The notes under the pieces are model-generated. The model ran no database searches, was not told the DNA's origin, and was given only the letters and a program-made list of their open reading frames with translations. Positions 52,019 to 60,987 of a stretch of 64,000 bases of DNA are shown in pieces. Origin of the DNA: JAFAXD01 sp963816775 (GTDB lineage Bacteria; Pseudomonadota; Alphaproteobacteria; Rhizobiales; Xanthobacteraceae). Position numbers and translations under genes: made by a program. Every line of letters starts with the position of its first letter. Within the stretch, counting starts at the first letter, position 1. The DNA lies in assembly GCA_963816775.1 (NCBI GenBank), contig CAWFLX010000025.1:68597-132596 (forward strand). The letters are read 5' to 3'.

Positions 52019-53269
52019 TCACGACCCGCCGGAGGGTTGCGCACCTGCCGGGGCTGGCGTGACCCGCATGCCTGGGGCAAGGCGATATTGACCGGCAACA
52101 ACGATCTTCGCGCCGGCGTCGAGCCCCTTTTCTATGACCGCGATGCCTTGCGACATTTGCCCGACGGTGACCGGCGTCATCACGACCGTCGAATCCGGCC
52201 TCACCACGTAGACGTACATGCCGTCGGGCCCGCGCTGCACGGCTGTCCCGGGCACCGTGACGGCCTGTTGCAACGTGCGCAGCAACACCTGGATGTTGAC
52301 GAATTGGCCCGGCCACAGCGCGTGGTTGTCGTTCGGGAACGTCGCCTTGAGCTTGATCGAGCCGGTGCTCTGATCGATCTGGTTGTCGACCAGCGCCACC
52401 GTGCCCTCGCCGAGACGCCGCGCGTCGGAACGTGCCTGCGCAAAGACCTGCAGCGGCGCGGCTTGCATCTCCTGGCTGACGGCGCGGAGATAATGTTCCG
52501 GCAAGGTGAAGATCACCGAGATCGGCTGCAGCTGCGTGATCACCACCAGGCCATTCGGATCGGTGGCGTGGACGATGTTGCCCTGGTCCACGAGACGAAT
52601 TCCGGTTCGGCCCGATATGGGCGCCTTGATCGTCGTGTAATCGAGCTGCACCTGCGCGCTGTCGATCGCAGCCTGGTCGCCTTGAATTGTCGCTTCGAGT
52701 TGATGGACCAGCGCGGTCTGGGTATCGACGCTCTGCCGGGTCGCGAAGTCGTGCAGGTCCTTGAACCGCACCAGGTCGAGCTTGGCATTCTCAAGCTGCG
52801 CCTCATCCTTGGCCTTGGTGGCTTTGGCCTGATCGAGCGCGGCCTGGAAGGGACGCGGGTCGATCTGCGCCAGCACGTCTCCCGCCTTGACGTCCTGGCC
52901 TTCGGTGAAATCGACCTTGTCGAGCTGACCGTCGACCCGGACTTTCACAACCACGGTGTTGAAGGCCTGCACGGTGCCGAGTCCGACCAGATAGACCGGC
53001 ACCGATTTCACTTCCGAAACGCCAATTGTCACCGGAACGGCGGGTGCCGCGGTTGTGGAGGCAATGCCGGGCGAAGCTTTGGGAGTTGCACGCAGCGCGT
53101 ACCACGAAAGCGCACTGGCGCCGATCACGAGCACCGCAACGGCTGCCCAGATCAAACCGCGACGCGGACGGCGGTGCTGATCTTCGTGCGGCGCGAGCCC
53201 AGAGTCCGCCTCGGATCGCACTGGCGCAAGCCGATCCTCTCGTTCCGATCTGTGCGGCAGACTCGCCAT
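52019..53269 (-). CDS. RND efflux periplasmic adaptor, MdtA-like
   Basis: The 416-residue membrane-fusion protein has an N-terminal anchor (LIWAAVAVLVIGASALSWYA), the lipoyl-like domain split around an alpha-hairpin (VDGQLDKVDFTEGQDVKAGD ... YTTIKAPISGRTGIRLVDQG), a beta-barrel and a membrane-proximal domain ending VVAGQYRLAPGMRV. It links the RND pump to the outer-membrane channel and heads the two-gene operon. Confidence 0.93.
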   Translation of the reverse strand: MASLPHRSEREDRLAPVRSEADSGLAPHEDQHRRPRRGLIWAAVAVLVIGASALSWYALRATPKASPGIASTTAAPAVPVTIGVSEVKSVPVYLVGLGTVQAFNTVVVKVRVDGQLDKVDFTEGQDVKAGDVLAQIDPRPFQAALDQAKATKAKDEAQLENAKLDLVRFKDLHDFATRQSVDTQTALVHQLEATIQGDQAAIDSAQVQLDYTTIKAPISGRTGIRLVDQGNIVHATDPNGLVVITQLQPISVIFTLPEHYLRAVSQEMQAAPLQVFAQARSDARRLGEGTVALVDNQIDQSTGSIKLKATFPNDNHALWPGQFVNIQVLLRTLQQAVTVPGTAVQRGPDGMYVYVVRPDSTVVMTPVTVGQMSQGIAVIEKGLDAGAKIVVAGQYRLAPGMRVTPAPAGAQPSGGS

Positions 53270-53477
53270 GAATTACCGACGCTGGTTGCGACACATCCGA
53301 TGCGGCCCGCCCCGAACGGGTTGTAGCATCAAAATAGTCGCCAAGCATTCCGCTCACTAGTTAAGGTCGCGTAATGACACGCATGTTCACGTTTGCGCGC
53401 GCTTCGCTTGCCTGCCAACAACAAATTCCCACATCACGCCGGCGAGCATCACACGTAGCACGCACACCGAGCAAGGT

Positions 53478-53714
53478 ATGATAATCAGGATCACCATAGC
53501 TGCGGCCCTGATGGCTTTTGCGGCATCCGCGTTCGCGGCGTCGCCGACGGCAATTCACCGCGGCGTGACCCGTCACGATCCGTTGATGGGGTACAGCGCG
53601 GTTGATCCAACCGTCGTCGTGACCGACGGCGCCTATGTGGGGCGCGATCCAGATCCAAATATCCGCGCTGAGCTGCGGCGCTTTCCTGGCCCTTATGTCA
53701 GCGGCGGATTCTGA
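53478..53714 (+). CDS. Small secreted protein (78 residues)
   Basis: The product has a signal peptide (IRITIAAALMAFAASAFAAS) and a mature part VTRHDPLMGYSAVDPTVVVT with GRDPDPNIRAELRRFPGPY. GAGCAAGG lies just before the ATG. The conserved-looking GRDPDPNIR is typical of short exported proteins of this group. Function unknown. Confidence 0.6.
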   Translation: MIIRITIAAALMAFAASAFAASPTAIHRGVTRHDPLMGYSAVDPTVVVTDGAYVGRDPDPNIRAELRRFPGPYVSGGF

Positions 53715-53807
53715 ACGCTGTTCTGCTCGGCCATTCACCGAGGTACGCGACCCTTAATCGTGTCATTTCCCTTGCGGCCGGTTGCCATCAATTGACTGAT
53801 CCTTGCT

Positions 53808-53964
53808 GGGTAAGCAAAACAACACCCCGTCCTACCTTGCTTTTCCTTGCGGCTACTTGATAAATCATTGTCAGTCGTTTGTAAACGATTTGCACCGAAA
53901 CTGCTTACCCACTGCTTACCCGAGACAACGTGACGAAAAATCACGGCGCCGGTGCCGGGTAAGC
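53808..53964. repeat. Four copies of TGCTTACCC upstream of the integrase remnant
   Basis: GGGTAAGCA at 53808-53816, TGCTTACCC at 53902-53910 and 53913-53921 (tandem ACTGCTTACCC), and GGGTAAGC at 53957-53964. Repeated short motifs next to an integrase gene are typical of arm-type recombinase sites or an att region; this role is inferred. Confidence 0.55.
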
Positions 53965-53983
53965 GCCCCCGCGAGGACAATCC

Positions 53984-55182
53984 ATGAAATCAAAGCTCAC
54001 CCCCGGCCTGGTTCTGCGGGCCGCCTGCGAGCCCGGCAAGCCGCGCACCTACTTCTGGGACGACCGAGCTTAAGGGCTTCGGCCTGATGGTCACGGCCAA
54101 CAAGTCAAATCTTACGTCGTGCAGTTTCGCGCCGGGGGTCGCAGCCGGCGCATGACGCTGAGCGCAACGCTGGCGGTCGCGGAGGCCAAGCGCGAAGCCA
54201 AGAAAATTCTCGGTGAGGTCGCCAAGGGCAACGATCCGGCCGACGACCGCCGCAAGCAGGCAGCCACGGCAGAGGGAACATTCCTGCACGTCGCCGAGAA
54301 CTATTTCAAGCGCGAGGGCGCGAAAACTTCGTAGCCTCGCGGAACGCCGCCGCGTATTTGAGCGGCTGATCTATCCGACATTCGCAGCGCGCCAGATCGA
54401 CAGTATCGCGCGCCGCGATGTCATTGCGCTGCTCGACAAGATCGAAGATCAGAACGGCCCGCGCCAGTCGGACTTGGTGCTCGCCTATCTCGGCAGACTG
54501 TTCAATTGGCACGCCATCCGCGACGACGGTTTTCGCAGCCCGCTTGTGCGGGGGATGGCGCGGACAAATGGGAAAGAGCGAGCGAGGTCGCGCATCCTGA
54601 CCGACGACGAATTGCGCGCGGTTTGGAAAGCCGCCGGCGAGATCAAACGGGCCGTTCGGGGCGTTCGTGAAATTTGTTTTGTTGACCGCCGCAAGACGCG
54701 ACGAAGCGCGGTGCATGACGCGCAGCGAGATCGAACGGCGTTTGGACAATTCCGTCCAGCAGATACAAAACGAAAATTGATCATGTCGTGCCGTTGTCCG
54801 GCGCGGCGCTCGCGGTGTTGGCCGACCGTCCCGCAGATTGGCAAGTGCGATTTCTATTTCACCACCAACGGCAGAACGCCGACCAAGCAGATGGGAAAAT
54901 TCAAAAGCCGCCTCGACGCGGCTTCCGGCGTTCACGGTTGGGTTTTGCATGATCTTCGCAGGAGCAGCCGTCAGCTTGATGAGCCGCGCCGGCGTGAATG
55001 CCGACATTGGCGAAATGTGTCTCGGCCATGTGCTCAGCGGCGTTCGCGCTACTTATGATCGACATTCCTACGAACAAGAGAAGCGCATTGCTTTCGAGAA
55101 GCTGGCGACGCTGATCGAGAACATTTGCGATCCGCAGCCGAACGTGGTCGCGATTGCCCGGCCGCCAAGGGTGCCGGCATGA
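53984..55182 (+). pseudogene. Decayed tyrosine recombinase (P4-type integrase)
   Basis: The start MKSKLTPGLVLRAACEPGKP stops at 54072. Family-like sequence then continues in shifting frames: SYVVQFRAGGRSRRMTLSAT, FLHVAENYFKREGAK, RQIDSIARRDVIALLDKIED, ILTDDELRAVWKAAGE, then the catalytic region HDLRR in one frame and LGHVLSGVRATYDRHSYEQE (Gly-His ... Tyr nucleophile) in another. At least four indels are needed to restore one frame, so the protein is inactive, or the sequence has errors. Confidence 0.85.
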
Positions 55183-55237
55183 ACACCGCGGACGACGATC
55201 CGTCCTGGTTTCCTGAGCCGGAAGCTTCGGACGCGAC

Positions 55238-55522
55238 ATGTCAATTACAAAGCGCGAGGCGCTATTTAACGAAGCCTGCCACCGGCTTGCCGATTTGATT
55301 GATCCTGGTAACACCGGCCCACGGCAGATTGTTTTTAAACACTCCAAGGGTCAGCCCCCGCAGCACTCCGCGAATTTAAAAATATTTGACAGCATAGAGA
55401 AGCGCGTCAAAGACGGGCTTAAAGTCACCAAGGCCGTCGAGCAAGTGGCCGAAGAGAATGGGCTTTCCACTGACCGGATTTGGGATGTCTGGGCCGTTTA
55501 CAGGCACCTGAGTAATCGCTGA
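55238..55522 (+). CDS. Hypothetical protein of the second mobile segment (94 residues)
   Basis: The product begins MSITKREALFNEACHRLADL and ends VEQVAEENGLSTDRIWDVWA. The second half looks like a helical DNA-binding or regulator fold (VTKAVEQVAEENGLSTDRIW). No family is recognised. It lies just after the integrase remnant. Confidence 0.5.
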   Translation: MSITKREALFNEACHRLADLIDPGNTGPRQIVFKHSKGQPPQHSANLKIFDSIEKRVKDGLKVTKAVEQVAEENGLSTDRIWDVWAVYRHLSNR

Positions 55523-55564
55523 TTTCAGTTCACTGGACTGTAATCGCTGATTTCTGTCCAGTGA
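55512..55564. promoter_or_regulatory. Overlapping direct and inverted repeats
   Basis: GTAATCGCTGATTTC occurs at 55512-55526 and 55540-55554 (28-base period), and TCACTGGA (55530-55537) pairs with TCCAGTGA (55557-55564). The first copy overlaps the stop of the upstream gene. The arrangement fits an operator for the HTH gene at 55633. Confidence 0.5.
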
Positions 55565-55632
55565 TTTTCATTAATTGTTGTTGTTTGGTGGCCGTCACGC
55601 ACCCGGTTGTCAGGTGCTGATTGAGGGCCGCC

Positions 55633-55875
55633 ATGTCAAAACTTACGCGACGCCAGCTTGCCGGGTTCCTGACCGAGAACGGCTATCCGACCAGCATTCA
55701 TCTCCTTAATCGTTTGTGCCAGCCAAGCGTGAACCAGGGGCCGCCGCTCGCCGGCCGCTGGGGCGCCAGCGATATTTACGATGGTCCAGAGGGGTTGGAA
55801 TGGGCCGAGCGCCGCTCCGCGGCGGCGAAAGACCGACCCCGCCACGCAATTCAAAAAGCACCAAATCGCGCGTAA
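55633..55875 (+). CDS. HTH protein, excisionase/AlpA-like
   Basis: The 80-residue product has an N-terminal helix-turn-helix (KLTRRQLAGFLTENGYPTSI then HLLNRLCQ), followed by GPPLAGRWGASDIYDGPEGL. This arrangement is common for small DNA-binding proteins that sit between integrase and replication genes on alphaproteobacterial islands. Excision or regulation is inferred. Confidence 0.6.
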   Translation: MSKLTRRQLAGFLTENGYPTSIHLLNRLCQPSVNQGPPLAGRWGASDIYDGPEGLEWAERRSAAAKDRPRHAIQKAPNRA

Positions 55876-56120
55876 GCCGCCGCGCTCGAAGCGGCGGGCA
55901 TGACTGTCATGGAAGACGATTTCTCTGATGACCCGCGCACGCATTGGAGCGTGGCGAAAGTGTACCCGCATCACAAGCCGCAGAACGTGAAGCTGACGAA
56001 TAGGCTTGTCGGGTTTTCCGGCACCAGCACGGCGGCGAAGCTCACACCGCCAACTGGGCCGAATGGGAAAAGCTGCTCAAGGACAAGCTCAGTCTGAGCA
56101 CTGGCCGCGCTTCGGAACTG

Positions 56121-57035
56121 ATGCAGATTGCGGACGGCCGCAAGACGGTGGCCGAGGTTCGCTCCGGCAAAGCCGAGAGCGTCAGGAAAGTGCGGGTGTC
56201 TTCTTCACTACGTAGTGAAGAAACTCGGGAAGTCGTTCTTGATATCCGGCACGACGTGCCGACCACCGGTCGCGAGGTGCAGATTACGGTCCAGCCGCCG
56301 GACGCCCAGCCTGCGGCGGCCAAGCCATCTACGTTAACCGCCGATCTCACTCCGCTGTACGAACGCCTGTTCGCAGAGGGCGCAGAGCCAGCCACGTACG
56401 CACTGGGCGCGTTGCTCTGGTTAATAACTGCGGTTGGTCACGATCCGGAGCTGGTTGAGCACCTAACGACCAAGGTGGCTGCTCAAGTGAAGCCTCTCGC
56501 CCCTCACCTCACGGCCATCGATGACGTGATCTCGCTCTTGACCGGTGTCGCTGCGCGCTTGCGCGCTAAGGAAGTCGCCGACCGTCCCGTTGAGACCGCG
56601 CCACCACCGGCACCACCGCCGCCGCGATCACTGACGCCGGCAGAGCGGGTTGGAACCAGTTCCAAAAAGGGTCGTGGCAAGGCGCAGCGATCCCTCGATC
56701 TCATCGATGCGATGTACTCCGCGGCCAAGGATGCACAGCCGATCACCGGGCGCGGCATTGGTTACAAGCAGTGGGAGCTGAACGCCGAGGCCAGCGACTA
56801 CTTCGGGCTAACCGATTCATTTGCGAGGGCGTGCAGTCTCGCGGATGCGGAGGCGCGCGACCGTCAACGCAAACCCGCCGCTAGGCCAGCGGTCGCGGAA
56901 TCGACGTTAGAGGCGTCGGACTATCTCGTTCGGCTTGGCGACCCGAAACGTCTTGAGGCCTGGCTGAGCGGACACAGCGCAAGCGAGCGCGTCGGCATCA
57001 TTGCCCACATCGAAAAAAAGTCGGGCCCGAAATGA
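56121..57035 (+). CDS. Hypothetical protein coupled to the RepA-like ATPase
   Basis: The 304-residue product begins MQIADGRKTVAEVRSGKAES. The preceding codons in frame (WAEWEKLLKDKLSLSTGRAS) also look like protein, but a TAG near 56003 and the lack of an upstream start suggest that the true N terminus is lost or frameshifted. The middle is Ala/Pro-rich; the C-terminal helix reads LVRLGDPKRLEAWLSGHSAS. Its TGA overlaps the ATG of the next gene (ATGA at 57032). Confidence 0.55.
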   Translation: MQIADGRKTVAEVRSGKAESVRKVRVSSSLRSEETREVVLDIRHDVPTTGREVQITVQPPDAQPAAAKPSTLTADLTPLYERLFAEGAEPATYALGALLWLITAVGHDPELVEHLTTKVAAQVKPLAPHLTAIDDVISLLTGVAARLRAKEVADRPVETAPPPAPPPPRSLTPAERVGTSSKKGRGKAQRSLDLIDAMYSAAKDAQPITGRGIGYKQWELNAEASDYFGLTDSFARACSLADAEARDRQRKPAARPAVAESTLEASDYLVRLGDPKRLEAWLSGHSASERVGIIAHIEKKSGPK

Positions 57036-58291
57036 CAATCACACCCGAGATCGAGGCAGATTTGGCACGTCACCGAGCGCCGCCGCCAGATCAGACCAGC
57101 AACGGCAATGGCCGCGGAGAGGAACCGCCGCGCGATGATGTGCCGCCGATTTCAGGGCCGCAGGATTTCAACTTGCCGCCGGAAGATGCTGACCTAAACG
57201 AGCCGCCGCCAGCAGACACGCCGTTGCCGTTCATCGATATGTCGGATTGGGACACCGTGCCTGTGCCAGAGCGCGAGTGGGCGGTGCGGGACCGGATACC
57301 CTTGCGGCAAGTCAGTTTGTTCTCGGGCGAAGGCTCAATCGGAAAGTCGGTCGCCCTGCTGCAACTATCGGCCGCGCATGTGCTGGCCAAGGATTGGCTG
57401 GGGACAATGCCGGAGCCGGGACCGGCGCTGTACCTCGGCGCCGAAGATGCCGCCGACGAAGTGCACCGTCGAATTGCGGCTATCGCTGCCCATTACGGCG
57501 CACGCATATCCGAACTGGTAGGCCATCTGCACCTTCTCGATTTTGCCGGTCAGGATGCCATTCTCGGACGCGCTGATCGCAACGGCCTGGTTCACCCGAC
57601 CAAGATATTTGCGCAGCTCAAGGAAGCCGCCTGCGACATCCGGCCCAAGCTCATAAGCCTGGATACTGCCGCCGATATCTTTGCCGGGAACGAAAGCGAC
57701 CGCGCCCAGGTGCGGCAATTCATCGGACAATTGCGCGGCATGGCAATCGCCGCCAATTCGCCCCTTGTCATTGCCAGCCATCCGAGCCTCACAGGCATCA
57801 ACACCGGGACCGGCTTGAGCGGATCAACGGCGTGGCACAACTCCGTGCGCTCGCGCATGTATTTCAAGGCAGCCACTACCGAAGCCGGCGAGGAACCGGA
57901 CCCAGAACTGCGCGAACTGCAATTCCTGAAAAACAACTACGGACCAAAGGCCGAGAAAATCCTGCTGCGCTGGAAAAGTGGCGCGTTTGTCCCGGCCAAC
58001 GTCATGGGATCGCTCGACAAGATGGCAGCCGACCAGAACACCGAGCGCGTATTCCTCAAACTTCTCGGCAAGTTCAATAACCAGAACCGAGACATCAGCC
58101 CAAAGCCGAGCAAGATTTATGCGCCTACCCTATTCGCAGCCGACCCCGAGGCTAGTGGCATCAAAGTCAAGGCATTCGAACAGGCAATGTCCCGGCTGCT
58201 GGACGCAAACAAAATTCACATCGTGCCCGAGGGGCCACCTTCACGCAGCCGCCCTCGCCTCGTTGTCGGAGCCGCAGACGACAGATTTTGA
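57032..58291 (+). CDS. RepA-like AAA ATPase / helicase of a mobile element
   Basis: The 419-residue protein has a Pro-rich N terminus, then a RecA-like core. VSLFSGEGSIGKSVALLQLS is the Walker A (GEGSIGKS), ALYLGAEDAADEVHRRIAAI follows, KLISLDTAADIFAGNESDRA is the Walker B region, and PLVIASHPSLTGINTGTGLS with STAWHNSVRSRMYF closes the fold. This matches RepA-type ATPases (COG3598) of plasmids and integrated elements. It is translationally coupled to the preceding gene. Confidence 0.8.
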   Translation: MTITPEIEADLARHRAPPPDQTSNGNGRGEEPPRDDVPPISGPQDFNLPPEDADLNEPPPADTPLPFIDMSDWDTVPVPEREWAVRDRIPLRQVSLFSGEGSIGKSVALLQLSAAHVLAKDWLGTMPEPGPALYLGAEDAADEVHRRIAAIAAHYGARISELVGHLHLLDFAGQDAILGRADRNGLVHPTKIFAQLKEAACDIRPKLISLDTAADIFAGNESDRAQVRQFIGQLRGMAIAANSPLVIASHPSLTGINTGTGLSGSTAWHNSVRSRMYFKAATTEAGEEPDPELRELQFLKNNYGPKAEKILLRWKSGAFVPANVMGSLDKMAADQNTERVFLKLLGKFNNQNRDISPKPSKIYAPTLFAADPEASGIKVKAFEQAMSRLLDANKIHIVPEGPPSRSRPRLVVGAADDRF

Positions 58292-58392
58292 CACCGCAAT
58301 CACCGCTTCCAACTCCCTGCCAACTCCCCTTCCATTCCACTACCAACCCCCTTCCGATGGGGTGTGTGTTCCATCCCCCTATAACCCCCTAG

Positions 58393-58428
58393 GCGTTGGA
58401 ACAGGCCAACGCGGGGTTGGAACCCCGC
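58393..58428. repeat. Two adjacent palindromes downstream of the RepA-like gene
   Basis: GCGTTGG / CCAACGC (58393-58399 with 58406-58412) is followed by GCGGGGTT-GG-AACCCCGC (58411-58428). There is no T-run. They may be a terminator, or part of an origin next to the replication gene. Confidence 0.5.
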
Positions 58429-58452
58429 TGGCCCGTTCGACCGCCTCAAGGC

Positions 58453-58536
58453 TCAACGAAAGTACGAGAGCAGCAGGAAGACCAGCACAAAGACCAGCAC
58501 AATGCCAACGAGGCTGATCGTCGTCAGCGCGCTCAT
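58453..58536 (-). CDS. Possible 27-residue membrane peptide
   Basis: From ATG 58536 the frame reads MSALTTISLVGIVLVFVLVF and then LLLSYFR, a single hydrophobic helix. An ATG at 58554 adds MRNNGN. The composition resembles small membrane peptides, but the ribosome site is weak. Confidence 0.35.
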   Translation of the reverse strand: MSALTTISLVGIVLVFVLVFLLLSYFR

Positions 58537-58840
58537 GTTTCCGTTGTTACGCATGTTCAAGGCCGGGCCCAAGCCCGCCGGTGAGCTCTGTCGGGCTATC
58601 CGAGCAAGAGCAGCCAATTCGCCAACGCTGCGGCAAATTTCGCCTCCAGCACGTCCAGCAGAGGCTGGGCGGCATCGGCAGTAGCGATCGCTTGTATCCA
58701 AGCCTCACAGAGCGAGCCGGTTAGGATGCCGGCTTGCCCTGTGATGACGACGCTCGTCTGTGACTGCCCGGAAAGGCCCCGAAGTTAATCGTGGTCTAGA
58801 CCTTGGGCACCCATGTCAGCACACTAGCGCGCCAAACATA

Positions 58841-59095
58841 TTAGTCGTGCAGGTTGTTGGCGGCGGAGAGCTGCCAGTGCCGCCCGGTGAGCCGGATGAG
58901 CCGCTGCTCGGGGGCTTGTCCAGTTGGACCGCAGAGAGGATCAGCACCACAGGGAGACGGTGGGGGCGTGGGAGTGGTCACTGTCGCAGGTGGACAACCA
59001 CTCACTAGACCAAAAATATCGACCGCGCACTGCGCATTGGCAGGCGACGCAGCGAACAGTGCAAGTCCAACTAGGAGGAGATAGAGGGCCTTCAT
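58841..59095 (-). CDS. Small secreted cysteine-containing protein (84 residues)
   Basis: A signal peptide (MKALYLLLVGLALFAASPAN ending AQ) is followed by a mature part with four cysteines (CAVDIFGLVSGCPPATVTTP and PCGADPLCGPTGQ). AAGGAGTGGAAG precedes the ATG, a good ribosome site. No family is recognised. Confidence 0.6.
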   Translation of the reverse strand: MKALYLLLVGLALFAASPANAQCAVDIFGLVSGCPPATVTTPTPPPSPCGADPLCGPTGQAPEQRLIRLTGRHWQLSAANNLHD

Positions 59096-59173
59096 CTTCC
59101 ACTCCTTTCATATGCCAGCGAGAACGCCTGGGCTGGTAAGTTGAGCTTGACTATCTTACTCTCCTGAGTTGAT

Positions 59174-59204
59174 TTGTATACCGAAAGATATACAAAGATA
59201 TACC
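59174..59204. promoter_or_regulatory. AT-rich palindrome with direct repeats
   Basis: TTGTATA-CCGAAAGA-TATACAA (59174-59195) is a perfect 7-bp inverted repeat, overlapped by two AAGATATAC direct repeats (59186-59204). It lies about 80 bases upstream of the secreted-protein gene at 59095 and is a likely operator or promoter site. Confidence 0.5.
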
Positions 59205-59274
59205 CCCGCGCTTCCCGGTAGCGCGGCGCGCGTGCCCTAATGTAGCCATGTACCACCGCATCGGACGCATCCAT

Positions 59275-59945
59275 GTCGTTGCGCTCCTAATCCCTCAGTC
59301 TGAACACTGCGTTGGATGCCAACATCGTTGAGGCAGCGATGGGCCTTCGCCGGAATTTTGAGAACGGCGGCGTCACCGGCGGCTGAGGCACGGGAGCATG
59401 GGCTCTCGGCGTCACGCCTGATCCGTAGGGAAAGGCGCGTGCATCAGATGCGAGCGCGATTACTCGACGTATTGCTCGCCTGGGATAGCGTGTCGGCCAA
59501 GCTCAAGGCCAAACTCAAATCGCGCAGCAAGGAGGTCACACTGAGGGTCGCGCACACCTACACACACGCACACCCCTATAGGGTTGGGGTGTGCTGTGCG
59601 TGCGCTGTGGCTATCGCACGCCTTTGCACAGTTCGCACTTGTGCAGTTTGTGCAGACTTATGCAGACACAAAGCCAACCCCACTGCCCTCAGCACCAAGT
59701 TCGGTGGCCCTGTTCGATACCGCTGGGAAAGCAATCAAGGTCGAGCCTGGGAAACACCTCATTGTTTGCATGCATGGCAAGGATAGCACATCAAGATTCA
59801 TTTCTTGCCTGAGCGGCAGTCGGTGCCCTCGCCGGCACGCGCCCTGTTTTCAGCTTCAGAGTACCTAAACACCACAATGTTCATGATCTGAACGCTGGCG
59901 CGGGCTGGTAGCCCGCGGGAGGGTTCGTGGCCTTCGGGCTAGGCG
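59275..59945. other. Gene-poor stretch with a hairpin
   Basis: No gene is supported. A perfect hairpin GCACACCCC / GGGGTGTGC lies at 59568-59594, within a CA/GT-rich tract. Just after it GTGCAG-type repeats occur three times (59640-59670). The role is unknown. Confidence 0.4.
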
Positions 59946-60028
59946 CTGGGCGACAAAGCGCTGTTTTGTGTCGGCTGACACATTAACCCAAGCGCTAGTT
60001 GCATAGGGTGGGGTTTCTCAATTCCACC
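59946..60028 (+). repeat. Duplicated leader, copy 1 (upstream of the PilZ gene)
   Basis: About 83 bases, from CTGGGCGACAAAG to CAATTCCAC, are closely similar to 60867-60947. The block contains GTGTC-GGCT-GACAC. It probably includes the promoter of the PilZ gene at 60044. Confidence 0.65.
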
Positions 60029-60043
60029 GCGAGGCAGATTGCA

Positions 60044-60355
60044 ATGAGCGAACGCAGGCGCGCCATACGAGAACGCAGGTTTGCCGCCGGCAGGATCGAG
60101 TTCGGTCATGTCGGCGGGGTTGGGTGCATGATCCGCAATCTCTCTTCGACGGGAGCACTCCTCGAAATTGGAGCCCCCACTGACCTTCCCAATAAATTTG
60201 CTTTGGTCGTTCTAAGCAATCACAATCGACAAAATTGTGAGGTGGTGCGGCGGCAAGGACACCGTTATGCAGTTGCCTTCACCGGTGCTAAATCTTTCGG
60301 TTCCACCACGACAGATCCCGCCCGACGAGCCTTGGTTCCGGCCGTCGCCAGGTGA
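60044..60355 (+). CDS. PilZ domain protein
   Basis: The 103-residue product has the PilZ pattern: RRAIRERRFAAGRIEFGH, then IRNLSSTGALLEIGAP (the N/D-x-S-x-x-G motif) and FALVVLSNHNRQNCEVVRRQ with HRYAVAFTGA. PilZ domains bind cyclic di-GMP; the N-terminal RxxxR-type arginines are present. The last 20 residues look unconserved. The ATG at 60044 is used. Confidence 0.7.
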   Translation: MSERRRAIRERRFAAGRIEFGHVGGVGCMIRNLSSTGALLEIGAPTDLPNKFALVVLSNHNRQNCEVVRRQGHRYAVAFTGAKSFGSTTTDPARRALVPAVAR

Positions 60356-60647
60356 GTTGCCCCCAACGATGAAGGGCGAACGTCGGTCGCTCGCCCGTAG
60401 AGTGGCGGCGACGGTGCCGTGGGAGACTCGCTGGTGCGCTTGGCGGCTGTGTGCGCCATCGGACAGCCTTTGGCTTGGATTAAGTCACCGGCGGGCTTGC
60501 CTAAGTCACGGCGGCGCCTTGATTCGGATGTAGACCGCATCGTGCCGGGGTTTTCATTGGGGTGCCCCCAACTGGTGGCTCGATAGCCTCGACGGGATCC
60601 CCCGGCGCCCTCCATCCCAGTGCGACCTTTGTCAGGGCTTGGCGGCA

Positions 60648-60791
60648 AAGAAAAAGCCCGCCGGTTGCACAGGGCGGGCTAAGTCCTCGGGCGCGAGGAT
60701 AACACGGGGGATACGGCGCCCGGTCGTCTCAAACCGAATAGCAGCGCGGCGGCGCCCCGCATGCAATGTCTGTCTTTGCAACGCTCCATTG
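60648..60791 (-). ncRNA. Repeated 145-base element ending in a terminator (copy B)
   Basis: This is the inverted partner of 33446-33590. Reading leftward it starts CAATGGAGCGTTGCAAAGAC and ends in the identical terminator (GCCCGCC...GGCGGGC then TTTTTCTT). Similarity continues about 16 bases past the right end. It could be a small RNA or a mobile repeat. Confidence 0.4.
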
Positions 60792-60866
60792 TCGGGTGTG
60801 CGGGCTGGCGGCTGACGCCGGTCTAGCGTTCCGGGTATCGCCTCACGACGGTCACGGTTTAGGTCC

Positions 60867-60947
60867 CTGGGCGACAAAGAGGTGTTTTGTGTCGGCTAAC
60901 ACATTAACCCAAGCACTAGTTGTGTAGGTACCAGCTCTCAATTCCAC
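60867..60947 (+). repeat. Duplicated leader, copy 2
   Basis: This block is closely similar to 59946-60028, with changes such as GGCTAACAC for GGCTGACAC. It lies just upstream of the weak frame at 60988. Confidence 0.65.
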
Positions 60948-60987
60948 GCGATTGTATTCGGGCTAACCTTCATCGGTGAGGCATCAC

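Noticed and set aside
59092..59274. 60-codon minus-strand frame ending at the start of the secreted-protein gene
   Set aside because: It runs through the AT-rich palindrome that looks like a regulatory site, and has no ribosome site or conserved pattern.
59568..59670. CA/GT-rich tract with hairpin and GTGCAG repeats as a CRISPR or iteron array
   Set aside because: Repeats are too short and irregular, with no constant spacers.
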